Assembly: GCA_020635355.1 (NCBI GenBank)
Contig: JACJZW010000006.1
Location: forward strand, 1 to 64,000
Reading direction: 5' to 3'
Source: Flavobacteriales bacterium
GTDB taxonomy: Bacteria; Bacteroidota; Bacteroidia; NS11-12g; UBA9320
Length of the DNA stretch: 64,000 nt
Shown: piece by piece, positions 1 through 8,781 of the stretch
Layout: each line of letters starts with the position of its first letter
Position numbering within the stretch: the stretch's first letter is position 1
The notes under the pieces: generated by a model
Told to the model about the DNA's origin: nothing
What the model saw: the letters and a program-made list of their open reading frames with translations, nothing else
Databases searched by the model: none
Made by a program: the position numbers and the translations under genes

Positions 1-331
1 GTCCGGATACGGAATCCATCACCGTTGTGAAATCATAGTTGAACTTATCGGCATCTGAACCACTCAGATTTTCAGTAACCACTGTTGAAGCCGTACCACC
101 ATCAATGGATCGGGAAACATTGAACTTGGTCAATACGTCTTCCTCTTCGGTTTTCTGGGCTTCAATGCCAATCACCACCTCGGCTCCCTGAGCAACCGTT
201 TTGCTGGTGCTCACGTAACTGCCACCTGTTTTGAATGTAATGTCCGGTAGTTTTCCTTCATCTTCTTCTTTACACGATGAAACGAAGGTGGTGAGTAACA
301 GGAGTGCGATTATTTTATAGGTTGTTTTCAT
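1..331 (-). CDS. Lipoprotein, 3' end cut by window edge
   Basis: The reading starts at an ATG whose last base is 331 and stays open to base 1, so the C-terminus lies outside the window. The start is MKTTYKIIALLLLTTF followed by VSSC, a signal peptide with lipobox, so the protein should be a lipid-anchored envelope protein. After the cysteine come an acidic linker (KEEDEG) and a beta-rich, Ser/Thr-rich stretch compatible with an Ig-like fold. No family is recognised. It begins 2 bases after the stop of the 334-885 gene and follows the TonB-dependent receptor, so it is probably the third gene of that operon. A surface or periplasmic partner of the receptor is the natural guess, from position only. 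Confidence 0.75.
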   Translation of the reverse strand, partial: MKTTYKIIALLLLTTFVSSCKEEDEGKLPDITFKTGGSYVSTSKTVAQGAEVVIGIEAQKTEEEDVLTKFNVSRSIDGGTASTVVTENLSGSDADKFNYDFTTVMDSVSG

Positions 332-333
332 AT

Positions 334-885
334 CTATTTTATGTTTTTAAGGTTGTTTTTTAAAGGGATTTGAATCTGAAAGCCTCGGGTACTGCGAACA
401 GATTTTGGCGGTGGATGAGGTACTTCGGTCTCCGCGGGTGCACGCGAATAATCCCGCTCCATTCGCAGGATTTGATGAGAACACGGTTCAATGGCATGCC
501 TACCTGAAGCGGGCAAGTAAACCATGGTGCGAACGCGTTTCTTTTTGGCGTTGGATTGTGCCTGTTTTCGCTGAATGATCTGCTTGATCAATCGGGTTTC
601 TCCCCAATCCTCAAAACAGTGAATCACCACACGATCGGAAAGGTGTGAAATGCGAACCACATCGTATCGCACGCCATCTACCTCCAGTTCTTTCTGATCT
701 TTTACCCAGTTTACCTCATCCAATCCGTTGAATTCCAGCATCGTTAGGTCATTGCCTTTGAGATGATTAACCGTTTGTTCAAAGGCTGATCGAAAGTGCA
801 ACCGACCCACTTCCTGTCCCAGTTGGAGCAGTATGCCTGGAGCCAGCCAAACGATTAAAATCGATATGACCAGGACCCGATTCAA
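334..885 (-). CDS. Small single-pass membrane protein, paralogue of the gene at 3489-4061
   Basis: 183 residues of unknown family. One N-terminal hydrophobic segment (about residues 3-20) is followed by a soluble region. It shares a core with the 3489-4061 product: ELEVDG-x2-YDV, then about 14 residues later CFEDWGETRLIK here against CFKDSKETRIKE there, so the two are paralogues. The start is TTG and overlaps the receptor's stop codon as TTGA, which suggests translational coupling. No in-frame ATG lies near the N-terminus. The tail is Pro/Arg-rich. Placement directly behind a TonB-dependent receptor suggests an envelope accessory role in uptake of the receptor's ligand. That is inference only. 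Confidence 0.65.
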   Translation of the reverse strand: MNRVLVISILIVWLAPGILLQLGQEVGRLHFRSAFEQTVNHLKGNDLTMLEFNGLDEVNWVKDQKELEVDGVRYDVVRISHLSDRVVIHCFEDWGETRLIKQIIQRKQAQSNAKKKRVRTMVYLPASGRHAIEPCSHQILRMERDYSRAPAETEVPHPPPKSVRSTRGFQIQIPLKNNLKNIK

Positions 886-2948
886 GAATTCTTTTTGGTG
901 AGGGTTGAGGTCAGACTAAATACGATATTTCGTCCCTGATTGTAGATACCAAAGGTTTTGAAACGGGAAAGATGATCGGTGTAGGTGGTGTTCAACAGGT
1001 TGTTACCTGTTAAGCTGATTTTAACCGATCGGCCTTTGAACGATACCGTGCTGAATCCACCAAGATTGATTAGCTGATAACCCGGTGTTACGGATTCGAA
1101 ATGCGCTACCTGACCTTGAATCTGGACGAGGTCGGCTTCAACAAAGAATCGTACTTCCTTACCGCAAATCGTACGAGTGGTATGCACGGTAGGTTTGATC
1201 CGTTGGGCAGGGACGAAGGGAGTGGACGAACCATCATCGGTTACACTGACCATTCCGGAATAGATCACCTTGAACGTGGAGCGTTTCCACGTAACACCCA
1301 ATTCTGCCTCTGAGCCGTATTGCCAGGCGTGCTGCTGACGGTACCGATAGACCGGGAATCCAAACCATTCTTCACTGGTTGGAGCGAGATAGATGTAATG
1401 AAATATCCTATTTACAAAGGGCGTTGCCGAGACATACCAGTTGCCCAATCTTTTGTAGATCAGGACATTGGCACAGATGCTTTGTTCATTGAATAAATCC
1501 GGATCGCCAATTTCATACGTGAAAATTCCTTCGTGCAGTCCATTGGATGCCAACTCCGCCAAATTGGGTACGCGAACGCCTGTTGCCAAATTGAACTTGA
1601 CGTTGGTGCGGCTATTGGGGAACAAACTGATGCCGCTAAAAGCATTGAAGTAAGGTGAAAAACGCTCAAATGGAGCGATATCTTTCTCCGGTGTATTCAC
1701 CCCATTGGTAAGCTTGCTGTGAATGTATTTTTGGCCAAGGCCGATGCCGTTTTCCAATACCACACCCTGTTTTGGAGTGGATTCCAGATACACCGATTGA
1801 TTGCTCTCCTGCATGAGGGCATTCGGGACGATTTTTCGGGATCCGTAATTCACATTGTGCTCCAGGCAATGTAGGTGTGAGACAATGAGTTTATGCCGGT
1901 TGGAGAGTTTCTTTTCCCACTTGATCAGGTGCTGAAACGTGAGCAGATGCATGTCCAGACTGATTTTCCCGCTGCCTTCATTTTCCATCCGTTCATTGGA
2001 CTGAAATCCAACATTTACGGAAAGTTTCGAGCCGTTTTTTAAGGAAATCGAATTCTCCGAATTGATCATGTTCAGGATCACAAAATGGGCGGGCCTGGTA
2101 GCCAGTTCCCTGCTCCATCGATTGTCGGATTCTATGAACCGATACACATCGCTGAAAATGAAGCCAAATCGATTGTATGACGACATGAGGTGATTCACCG
2201 ACGTCCAACGGGTTCGGTAAAAACCGTAGGAGGCTTTGAGGTAGTAGCCGTCAAACCGACTGTTTAACACTCTGCTGTTCGCGCCATCCGAGTAATCACC
2301 ATTATTCTCCATTCCGGCCCGGATCCGCCACCACTTATTCCCCCGCGACGTTTTATAACCGATCTGAGCCAGTCCGCCCAGCGTATTCGAATTAAATCGA
2401 AGTCCGCCTTGCCAAACCGTTGTTCCACTTTTGGGTCGTTCTTCCTCTAGAATATTGATGACTCCTCCCAAGGCTTCGGAACCATACAGCACACTCATGG
2501 GGCCTTTGATTACTTCGGTTCGCGAGAGGCCAATGTCCGATAAGCCCATACCGTGTTCATCCTGCCACTGCTGATTGTCGAATTTCAAACCACTGATCAG
2601 AACCAGCACCCGATTACCGTACATACCACGGATTACCGGTTTCGATATCCCGGAACCGGTGGTGAGTGCTGAAACACCCGGGGTGCGAGTCAGCATATCG
2701 GTTAAGTTATACGGACCATATGCCGCCAGGCTATCTACGTCTACCGGAGTGATGTTCAGTGTGGTTTGCTCAAGTGGCTCCACCTTGTATGCCGTCACCA
2801 CCGCCTGTTTCAGGAGGATTGTTGTGTCCGGCTTAGGCTGTTGGCCCAGTGCAACCGACCCATGGAGGATCAGCAAACCGCAAGTTAATCCTATAAGGAG
2901 AATGGGGTTTCTGCCCCTGAGGGCGAAACCGGTTTTAAAACAGTGCAT
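882..2948 (-). CDS. TonB-dependent outer-membrane receptor
   Basis: 688 residues with a signal peptide ending near ALGQ. The N-terminal plug domain carries the usual landmarks: AVVTAYKV (TonB-box-like), the LTRTPGV segment, the IRGMYGNRVLVLISG strand and IKGPMSVLYGSEALGGVINI. The rest alternates aromatic beta strands and turns, as in a 22-strand barrel, and ends in a strand typical of outer-membrane proteins. There is no N-terminal carboxypeptidase-like regulatory domain, so it belongs to the short siderophore, vitamin or metal type rather than the SusC type. The ligand cannot be read from the sequence. It is followed by two genes with overlapping or 2-base spacing and preceded by a 121-residue gene 10 bases upstream. 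Confidence 0.92.
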   Translation of the reverse strand: MHCFKTGFALRGRNPILLIGLTCGLLILHGSVALGQQPKPDTTILLKQAVVTAYKVEPLEQTTLNITPVDVDSLAAYGPYNLTDMLTRTPGVSALTTGSGISKPVIRGMYGNRVLVLISGLKFDNQQWQDEHGMGLSDIGLSRTEVIKGPMSVLYGSEALGGVINILEEERPKSGTTVWQGGLRFNSNTLGGLAQIGYKTSRGNKWWRIRAGMENNGDYSDGANSRVLNSRFDGYYLKASYGFYRTRWTSVNHLMSSYNRFGFIFSDVYRFIESDNRWSRELATRPAHFVILNMINSENSISLKNGSKLSVNVGFQSNERMENEGSGKISLDMHLLTFQHLIKWEKKLSNRHKLIVSHLHCLEHNVNYGSRKIVPNALMQESNQSVYLESTPKQGVVLENGIGLGQKYIHSKLTNGVNTPEKDIAPFERFSPYFNAFSGISLFPNSRTNVKFNLATGVRVPNLAELASNGLHEGIFTYEIGDPDLFNEQSICANVLIYKRLGNWYVSATPFVNRIFHYIYLAPTSEEWFGFPVYRYRQQHAWQYGSEAELGVTWKRSTFKVIYSGMVSVTDDGSSTPFVPAQRIKPTVHTTRTICGKEVRFFVEADLVQIQGQVAHFESVTPGYQLINLGGFSTVSFKGRSVKISLTGNNLLNTTYTDHLSRFKTFGIYNQGRNIVFSLTSTLTKKNS

Positions 2949-2958
2949 GAATGGATTC

Positions 2959-3324
2959 TCATTTCTCGTTCGAAACAGATTCCAACAAATTCTGAAGAGG
3001 ATAGTATGAACTGCCTAAATCGTCTTTCCAAACCTCGAGCGCGTTACTGATTCGCTCTTTGTATTCTTCCAGTTCAATCCGGGCTTGCTTTTGGGCACCA
3101 AATAACATCGGCCAGAAAATAGGGATCAGCAAATGAAGTCCCATGGTGATCCACGATGCTTTGTATTGGCGCTTTTCAGATTTTAATTCGGTAATGGCAT
3201 TTCGCAAATACAACTCCTTAGCCTTACGCATTTCCTGCGGTTCCAAACCGGATAATGCGGCTGCAAACGACTGAATGGCCTCAGCCGATAACAGGTTTTT
3301 CAGACTGTTTTTGTTTTTGCTCAT
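2959..3324 (-). CDS. Small membrane protein of unknown function, first gene of the receptor operon
   Basis: 121 residues, no family recognised. An N-terminal helical, Ala/Leu-rich region (about 10-50) is followed by one hydrophobic stretch near residues 58-76 (WITMGLHLLIPIFWPMLFGA). An amphipathic, charged helix with a coiled-coil look follows (ARIELEEYKERISNALEVW). It probably sits in the inner membrane with one re-entrant or transmembrane segment. The gene ends 10 bases before the receptor start, so the order on the minus strand is this gene, receptor, 183-residue protein, lipoprotein. A candidate promoter lies just upstream. Confidence 0.65.
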   Translation of the reverse strand: MSKNKNSLKNLLSAEAIQSFAAALSGLEPQEMRKAKELYLRNAITELKSEKRQYKASWITMGLHLLIPIFWPMLFGAQKQARIELEEYKERISNALEVWKDDLGSSYYPLQNLLESVSNEK

Positions 3325-3335
3325 GATGCAGCGCT

Positions 3336-3368
3336 CAAATTAATCCTTGAAGCCGTTTTTTCATACAA
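3336..3368 (-). promoter_or_regulatory. Possible Bacteroidota-type promoter of the receptor operon
   Basis: Read on the minus strand, TTG (3368-3366) is followed after about 22 bases by TTAATTTG (3343-3336), a near match to TTG-N19..21-TAnnTTTG. The start codon at 3324 is 11 bases further on. The -7 box is one base off consensus and the spacer is long, so this is tentative. Confidence 0.3.
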
Positions 3369-3380
3369 TATCTTCAGAAA

Positions 3381-3407
3381 ATCTACCGAACGCGATGTTC
3401 GGTAGAT
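3381..3407 (-). terminator. Perfect 11-bp hairpin, likely terminator of the 3489-4061 gene
   Basis: ATCTACCGAAC (3381-3391) and GTTCGGTAGAT (3397-3407) are exact reverse complements with a 5-base loop. On the minus strand the hairpin lies 82 bases behind the stop of the 191-residue gene and is followed by TTTCTG, so the U-tract is short. It separates that gene from the promoter of the receptor operon. An operator role is an alternative. Confidence 0.6.
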
Positions 3408-3488
3408 GGTTGAAATCATTCTAAATGGTTGGGGTAACGTACCATATGGGGCCACTACCAGACGGAAGAGATTCGTTCCTTCCTAACC

Positions 3489-4061
3489 TTAAAAGAAGAA
3501 GTGAAATTGTGGAGGCTGATCCAACGGAGTTAAATTGTTTTCCTGAACGGAAAAACGATACGGTAAAAAGGATATACCCACCCCGTGTTCGATGGGGCTT
3601 GGGCGGTTTATTTCACAAAAGAAGATGGGCATTTTAAGTACCGAAACATAGGAGGTCTGATGGGGTTCGGAGGAATTTCCCTGCAACCATTTCCCATTTA
3701 ATTGAGCCAGTGCCTCCTTGATGCGCGTTTCCTTGCTGTCCTTAAAACACCAAATCCAGGTTTGGTCACCGATCTTTACCTTTTTGGTGACGTCATACAT
3801 GTCGCCATCCAATTCAAATTCATGATCGTGTTCCCATTTTAATTGTTGAAGTTGATGGGCATCCAGCCGGAAAAGAACCACGTTTAGGGATCGTTCGTGC
3901 TTGATGCGCTTCATGGCATCTTGTTTCGCGTGCTCCTTCTGAATTTTCAAAAAACCATACGTGCCGGCGAGAGGTAGCACCAGAGTTAGCAACAAGGTTA
4001 TGGCGAGAATTCGTTTTTGCACGATGAACCGGCAAATATCTGTAAAAAGAACTACCTGCAT
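3489..4061 (-). CDS. Small single-pass membrane protein, paralogue of the gene at 334-885
   Basis: 190 residues from the ATG at 4061; a TTG one codon upstream is also possible. A hydrophobic segment near residues 18-38 (ILAITLLLTLVLPLAGTYGF) is followed by a basic amphipathic region and then the core shared with the 334-885 protein: EFELDGDMYDV and CFKDSKETRIKE. The C-terminal third is Pro-rich and ends in HFFF. The family is unknown. The topology suggests an inner-membrane anchor with a soluble domain. It stands alone upstream of the receptor operon with its own hairpin terminator, so the two paralogues flank the receptor genes. Confidence 0.65.
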   Translation of the reverse strand: MQVVLFTDICRFIVQKRILAITLLLTLVLPLAGTYGFLKIQKEHAKQDAMKRIKHERSLNVVLFRLDAHQLQQLKWEHDHEFELDGDMYDVTKKVKIGDQTWIWCFKDSKETRIKEALAQLNGKWLQGNSSEPHQTSYVSVLKMPIFFCEINRPSPIEHGVGISFLPYRFSVQENNLTPLDQPPQFHFFF

Positions 4062-4201
4062 CAACCCGGATCAGTCCATTGGTAAAATGATGGTTGAGTT
4101 GCCTACCGCATCAACGGTTGATTCTTAGTGCAGGGCATGACAACCGTCAGCTGATATCCGCGTCAGGGACATTACCTTGTGAACAGCTTAAACGAAAAAC
4201 A

Positions 4202-4786
4202 ATGTTGATGACCACTCAGACATTCAGACGCAGATTAGCCACTCCAGTCTCCATATTAGCCTGCTTGTTTCTCCTTATTTCCTGCAGTGAAGTAGGTCCT
4301 GATCCGGCACCAGAACCAGACAATAGCCCATGTGGGGAGAAAAAGGAAGAGGTGCTTTTTTTTAGTCAGGCATTGGGTAAAACTCCAGCCAGAAATTACA
4401 TCAAGGATGGGAAACGCTACTTTCAATGGACATCTGCCTTTTATGAAAACGTATGTCCGCTGGAACATATCGTGGTAGAAACTCATTTTCACCTCAAAAA
4501 GCATCCGTCAGGAAAGAAAGTTGAGATTTTCAACTTCGGAAGGTACGGGTTGTATGAACCTCAGATACCGCATGTGAAAACGGAGGCATTGAATGACAGC
4601 ATTGACGTGCGCTTTTACAACGGAAACTTTGGGATTAAGAATCTATTTGGGGAGGAGCCCGGAAATTTTCAGATGTACTATGAAATCGTCTTTGAAACCC
4701 TGGGCGATTTTGATCAGGATTGGGCCTTCCTGAAGGAAGTTTGGGTAGATATCAATACCATTATTGATTATCGGGAGCCGAAGTAG
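4202..4786 (+). CDS. Lipoprotein of unknown function
   Basis: The frame is open from 4094, but the ATG at 4202 (or 4208) directly precedes a signal peptide with lipobox LISC, so the mature protein starts with Cys-Ser-Glu and has about 167 residues. A Pro/Asp-rich linker (PDPAPEPD) follows the cysteine. The remainder alternates beta strands (HIVVETHFHL, YYEIVFETL), compatible with a small periplasmic or surface beta-sandwich. No family is recognised. Its last 26 bases overlap the 3' end of the convergent adenylate cyclase gene. The ~140-base gap to the divergent gene at 4061 must hold its promoter; no good -7 box is visible there. Confidence 0.7.
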   Translation: MLMTTQTFRRRLATPVSILACLFLLISCSEVGPDPAPEPDNSPCGEKKEEVLFFSQALGKTPARNYIKDGKRYFQWTSAFYENVCPLEHIVVETHFHLKKHPSGKKVEIFNFGRYGLYEPQIPHVKTEALNDSIDVRFYNGNFGIKNLFGEEPGNFQMYYEIVFETLGDFDQDWAFLKEVWVDINTIIDYREPK

Positions 4787-6818
4787 CATCATCGTCTTCC
4801 GGAATGCGCGCCAGATTTGTTAGATGCACTTCCACCGATCGATCTTCCGGGAAATTGGTGGTGTACGATTCGAAAGCTGACTTGGCAGCTTCACGTTCAC
4901 CGCGTAACTTCATATGCACGGCATCTTCATATTCCTCCCGGTACTGAAGGGTTTTTTTGCCATGCGGGGTGTCGTGATCAATTAGTTCATAAATCCGAAT
5001 GGGGTGAGAAATACCTTTCACCCAGGTTTCGTCCAGAAACCGACATTCAATTTCACTATGATCCAGTTGGCCGTAAAGCTCTTCCGTAAGAATGATGTTT
5101 ACGTGATAGGTTTTGGTGAGCTGCTCCACCCGGGACGCCACGTTAACCACATCGCTGATAACGGTGGCTTCCATCCGTTTTTCCTCTCCTACCATGCCCA
5201 GAATCATATCCCCATAGTGTAAACCAATACCAAAACGGAATGGCCCTTCGGTATCATTGATCGATCGTTTAATGGCCATGGCGGCATGCACCATATACTG
5301 TGGTTTTTCATGGAAGAGGGCCATGATGGCATCACCGATGTATTTATCGATAAATCCATGATTTTTTCGAATCAGGGGAGCTGCTTTTCGAAGCACAGTA
5401 TTCACCTGACGGAACGTTTCATCCGCCGTCCAATTCTCGGCCATCATCGAAAAATTCCTCAGATCGGCAAAGAAGATACCCATGTTCATTTCCCGGTTAT
5501 CGTCCAGGCTGATTTCCGTGATCTTGGATTTGCCCAACAGATTCAAAAATTCAGTGGGAACAAACCGCGACTGCGCCTCGGCAACCCCCTCCAGTTCAAG
5601 GTTGAGGTTCTCAACCTGATCGAAGGAATTTGAAAATCGAATCGCCAAAACCAGCGACTGACAAAAGATGAAGATGGCAAATCCCAATGGATAAATGTAC
5701 CCGGAATTGAGGGTGCCAACCTGATTGAAGATGTCGTTCAGACTACTGATAATAATCACCACCACACCGAATAGAAAGAGGGCACTTCCCGGTTTCTTTT
5801 GAATGATGCCCCGAATCAAAATGACAATCGTCCAGATATGTGCGGTGAATAACACCGGCAGCGTTATGAGGTTGTAACGGGCAAAAATGGTGGGAGGAAG
5901 GAAAATGGCTGAAAGGGTGAGTATGATGCTCACATACAACACCAACCGAATGAACCATGGCTTAAATTGATTGGGGAAGATATTATCAATGAATTTCAGG
6001 AAGATGATGAATAGAAAACCTAAGGTAACATACAACATTCTGACCCCTAGTTCGTAGGGGAAACCATCGTAAATCTTCCACATCAGGGTTTCTTGTCCAA
6101 GCAATTCCCGCAGGGCAAATGCCAGACACATAACGGCAAAATATAACGGGCCTTTATCCTTTCGTCTAAAGAGAAAAATACCAATGTGATAGATGCCCAT
6201 GATCACGAGGATACCGACGATAAACGCCGACATCAACATAATCCTCAGCTGATGCAGCATCATGGGTTGTACGCCTCCAACCGCAACGGCAGATTGAATG
6301 CCACCCATCGGAAATGTAGAGTTGGAAACATGCAAGGTGATCAAGGCGTGTCCCGCCTGATCGGGTTGAATGATGACCAAATCGGATTGGACCTCCGGAT
6401 CAGAATGCCCGGTGGTGTCTGTTCGTCCCCGGCTGTGAATTTTCTGCCCATTGACAAAAAGGTCGTAGGCGCTGTGGATGATCGGGATTTTGATGGTCCA
6501 GTCCCGAATATTGGGAGGTAATTTTAAGTCGATTTGATATGACCCATATCCCAAATGGCGGGGGAAGATATCGTTATATCCCGTGTACTTTGCCCACGAT
6601 CCGGGAACCTTCAGGTTGTCGGCATCGGCATAAAACGAATCGGGCGAAACAAATTGATTCCAGGTAAATTTCCACTCACCATTCAAAAAGGTTGTTTGTT
6701 TTCCGGTGCTTAATTCCTGGGTGAGGTCGGCACGTCCATCCACCACTTCAGCTGCTGCAAGATCCAATGGCGACAACATGCCCACCACCAGCCAACCAAT
6801 GAGTACAAATCGCAGCAC
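4761..6818 (-). CDS. 7TM-DISM membrane adenylate cyclase (class III)
   Basis: 685 residues, GTG start, 13 bases behind the stop of the 6832-7569 gene. Order of parts: signal peptide (1-22); beta-galactosidase-like jelly-roll sensor (about 45-180, with GEWKF and VPGSW); seven transmembrane segments (about 190-395) as in 7TMR-DISM receptors; a short linker helix; and a class III cyclase domain (about 440-620). Metal-binding aspartates are D452 (FFADLRNFS) and D496 (YIGDAIM). The purine-selecting pair is K492 and D556 (ISDVVN), which favours ATP over GTP, and N559 and R563 complete the site. It should make cAMP in the cytoplasm in response to a periplasmic ligand. The tail resembles a TPR-like helix pair. 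Confidence 0.88.
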   Translation of the reverse strand: MLRFVLIGWLVVGMLSPLDLAAAEVVDGRADLTQELSTGKQTTFLNGEWKFTWNQFVSPDSFYADADNLKVPGSWAKYTGYNDIFPRHLGYGSYQIDLKLPPNIRDWTIKIPIIHSAYDLFVNGQKIHSRGRTDTTGHSDPEVQSDLVIIQPDQAGHALITLHVSNSTFPMGGIQSAVAVGGVQPMMLHQLRIMLMSAFIVGILVIMGIYHIGIFLFRRKDKGPLYFAVMCLAFALRELLGQETLMWKIYDGFPYELGVRMLYVTLGFLFIIFLKFIDNIFPNQFKPWFIRLVLYVSIILTLSAIFLPPTIFARYNLITLPVLFTAHIWTIVILIRGIIQKKPGSALFLFGVVVIIISSLNDIFNQVGTLNSGYIYPLGFAIFIFCQSLVLAIRFSNSFDQVENLNLELEGVAEAQSRFVPTEFLNLLGKSKITEISLDDNREMNMGIFFADLRNFSMMAENWTADETFRQVNTVLRKAAPLIRKNHGFIDKYIGDAIMALFHEKPQYMVHAAMAIKRSINDTEGPFRFGIGLHYGDMILGMVGEEKRMEATVISDVVNVASRVEQLTKTYHVNIILTEELYGQLDHSEIECRFLDETWVKGISHPIRIYELIDHDTPHGKKTLQYREEYEDAVHMKLRGEREAAKSAFESYTTNFPEDRSVEVHLTNLARIPEDDDATSAPDNQ

Positions 6819-6831
6819 GACGATGGGTGTG

Positions 6832-7569
6832 TTACTTCAGGTCAAAGTGAATTTCCGGTTGGAAGGTGGCGCGACCAAGAAGGGGTAACGATCCATGCGC
6901 GCTGAAATCACGCGGTTCATACCCATTCCAAGGGTAATTTTTTGTGAGTAATCCCATGGCATCCAGGGAAGCTCCAACCAACTCGGCACAATAGATTTTA
7001 TCTAAACTGGTTGATTTGTGATAGTACCTTCCAGTGGCCATTTCGTATCCCATTTCTTCCATACTCGGGAAAACAGCGTTGTGCACTTTGGGGATCAGAT
7101 CCTTTAAACCTTGCATCATCTCTGGGGTACGTTCAAAGTGAACCTGAACCAGACTGAACAATACATCGGAACCGTCCTTCAAATTGGTTTGAAGGCGTTT
7201 GTTGAGGTCAACAATCATGGGGCCTGTCTTGGTTTTGTTCAAGATTAGATCCGGGAGATTGGTGAGGTCATTGGATTCCCAAAGTACCAACTCCGGAATT
7301 CCGGGACCGGATAAGCCAATATCCTTTGATCGCACCACCATCGCGGAGTGTGACCAGATGCTTCGTTCAATTACTTCAATGAGTTTACTGGACGGAAATT
7401 TTCCATGCATCAACAAGATGTCTCCCGTTTGCACCAACGGTTCAACTTCAGACCAATGCACGGTCCAGGCTGTGGTGGCATTCTTGAGAAACTCTTTTAC
7501 ATCGCCTTCAGCAGTTTTGGCTTCGCCGAGAATTTTTTTAAACCATCCTCCAATTCCTTTTGAGCTCAT
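6832..7569 (-). CDS. Permuted papain-like (NlpC/P60, YiiX / peptidase C92-type) hydrolase
   Basis: 245 residues with no signal peptide, so probably cytoplasmic. The opening of the domain is TGDILLMHG (about 48-56). A histidine follows in IWSHSAMVV (H74), and a cysteine comes late in IYCAELVGA (C194). His before Cys is the circularly permuted order of the YiiX/LRAT-like branch of the NlpC/P60 superfamily, whose members act on amide or acyl bonds of peptides or lipids. The substrate is not known. The gene is the first of a two-gene operon with the adenylate cyclase (13-base gap) and is divergent from the DUF917 gene at 7609 with a 39-base shared promoter region. Confidence 0.72.
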   Translation of the reverse strand: MSSKGIGGWFKKILGEAKTAEGDVKEFLKNATTAWTVHWSEVEPLVQTGDILLMHGKFPSSKLIEVIERSIWSHSAMVVRSKDIGLSGPGIPELVLWESNDLTNLPDLILNKTKTGPMIVDLNKRLQTNLKDGSDVLFSLVQVHFERTPEMMQGLKDLIPKVHNAVFPSMEEMGYEMATGRYYHKSTSLDKIYCAELVGASLDAMGLLTKNYPWNGYEPRDFSAHGSLPLLGRATFQPEIHFDLK

Positions 7570-7608
7570 AGTGGAAATTGCTTTTGTTTGGGTAATATTA
7601 CCATAAAA

Positions 7609-8781
7609 ATGTCAGATATGAACATAGGAAAGCAGGAATTGCAATGGTTAATCAACGGTTCAGCCTTCTTGGGAAGTGGGGGAGGAGGAGCTGTAGCAAC
7701 CGGTCAACAGTTTATGAATATCATCCTGGCATTGTCGGGCGGACAAGGCGTTGAACTCATTGGCGACGGGAATGGAGTTGGCCCGGGTGATGTAGGTTTG
7801 GTAATCGCAGATATTGGCGCCATTAGTGCCATTGAACAAAATCAGAGCGAGGCCATTTTTTATGCGTATGAGCATCTGAACGACTGGCTGGTAAAAAACG
7901 GGAAACCCAAAACCACGATGTTGTTACCCATTGAAACCGGTCCGGAAAATACGCTGGCGCCGATGGTTGCCGCGGCGCGATACAAACTTCCTGTCTTTGA
8001 TGGAGATGGCGGAGGCCGGGCTGTCCCAGCACTTCAGCTCAGCTCATTTGCCAATGACGATAAATCATTTTGTCCTACCAGCATCACCAACGGTAATGGT
8101 GATTTTATGATTGTGAATACCGATACACCAAAGGATTTGGACGATATGCTCCGACCCATTACGGCAACAGAGCAATTCGGGAACTCGGCCAGCATCGGAT
8201 TGCTGCCCATTCCTTCCGGAGAACTGAAAGAACTCGCGGTAAAGGGAAGTATCAGTAGGGCTATTGCCGTGGGAGCGTACATTGAGGCCCTTCAGTTAAA
8301 TAAAACGGAGCAGGCAGCTCAGTTCAAGCCAAAGGTGGATGAACTACGTGCAAGATTGCTTACGCGATCCATCGTGAAGGAATTCAAGGAAAGTACCAGC
8401 GGTGCCTTTGATTTTGGGACCTGCATTCTTCACGATGTGGGTAAGCCAGATATCTACACGGTATTACTGCAGAACGAAAACCTCATCATGTTCTCATCCG
8501 AAGAAGGCGGTCCGGTATCTACCGCTCCGGATTCGATTAACTACCTCTATACCGATGGAAATCCGGTCACGAATAGCTCCATAAAGGCAGGCGATGAAAT
8601 TTTTGTAGTTGAGGTGAAGGCACAGCCGGAATTGGAAACCGATTTGATTCAGGACGGCTTTGCCGAGCTGCTCAACAACATCGGCTATTACGGTAAACCC
8701 AGACGTGTTAGCCAAAGTCATCACCAACCTCTGGGCGATGTTCTGGCCAAGATGTTAAATGCTCGGGCGATGTCGCATTAG
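7609..8781 (+). CDS. DUF917 family protein
   Basis: 390 residues from the ATG at 7609 (MSDMN; a second ATG lies at 7618). The N-terminal FLGSGGGG motif and the D-G-D-GGGRAVPALQLSSF segment about 125 residues later are hallmarks of DUF917, a family found near hydantoinases and other amidohydrolases; some members are described as thiohydantoin desulfurases. There is no signal peptide, so it is cytoplasmic. No hydantoinase gene lies nearby, so the substrate is open. The stop codon overlaps that of the convergent MerR gene by 4 bases (TTAG), leaving no room for a terminator. Confidence 0.78.
   Translation: MSDMNIGKQELQWLINGSAFLGSGGGGAVATGQQFMNIILALSGGQGVELIGDGNGVGPGDVGLVIADIGAISAIEQNQSEAIFYAYEHLNDWLVKNGKPKTTMLLPIETGPENTLAPMVAAARYKLPVFDGDGGGRAVPALQLSSFANDDKSFCPTSITNGNGDFMIVNTDTPKDLDDMLRPITATEQFGNSASIGLLPIPSGELKELAVKGSISRAIAVGAYIEALQLNKTEQAAQFKPKVDELRARLLTRSIVKEFKESTSGAFDFGTCILHDVGKPDIYTVLLQNENLIMFSSEEGGPVSTAPDSINYLYTDGNPVTNSSIKAGDEIFVVEVKAQPELETDLIQDGFAELLNNIGYYGKPRRVSQSHHQPLGDVLAKMLNARAMSH

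Noticed and set aside
2575..3009. Open frame of 144 codons on the + strand opposite the TonB receptor start
   Set aside because: Antisense to the conserved plug domain and spanning the junction of two real genes; no domain visible.
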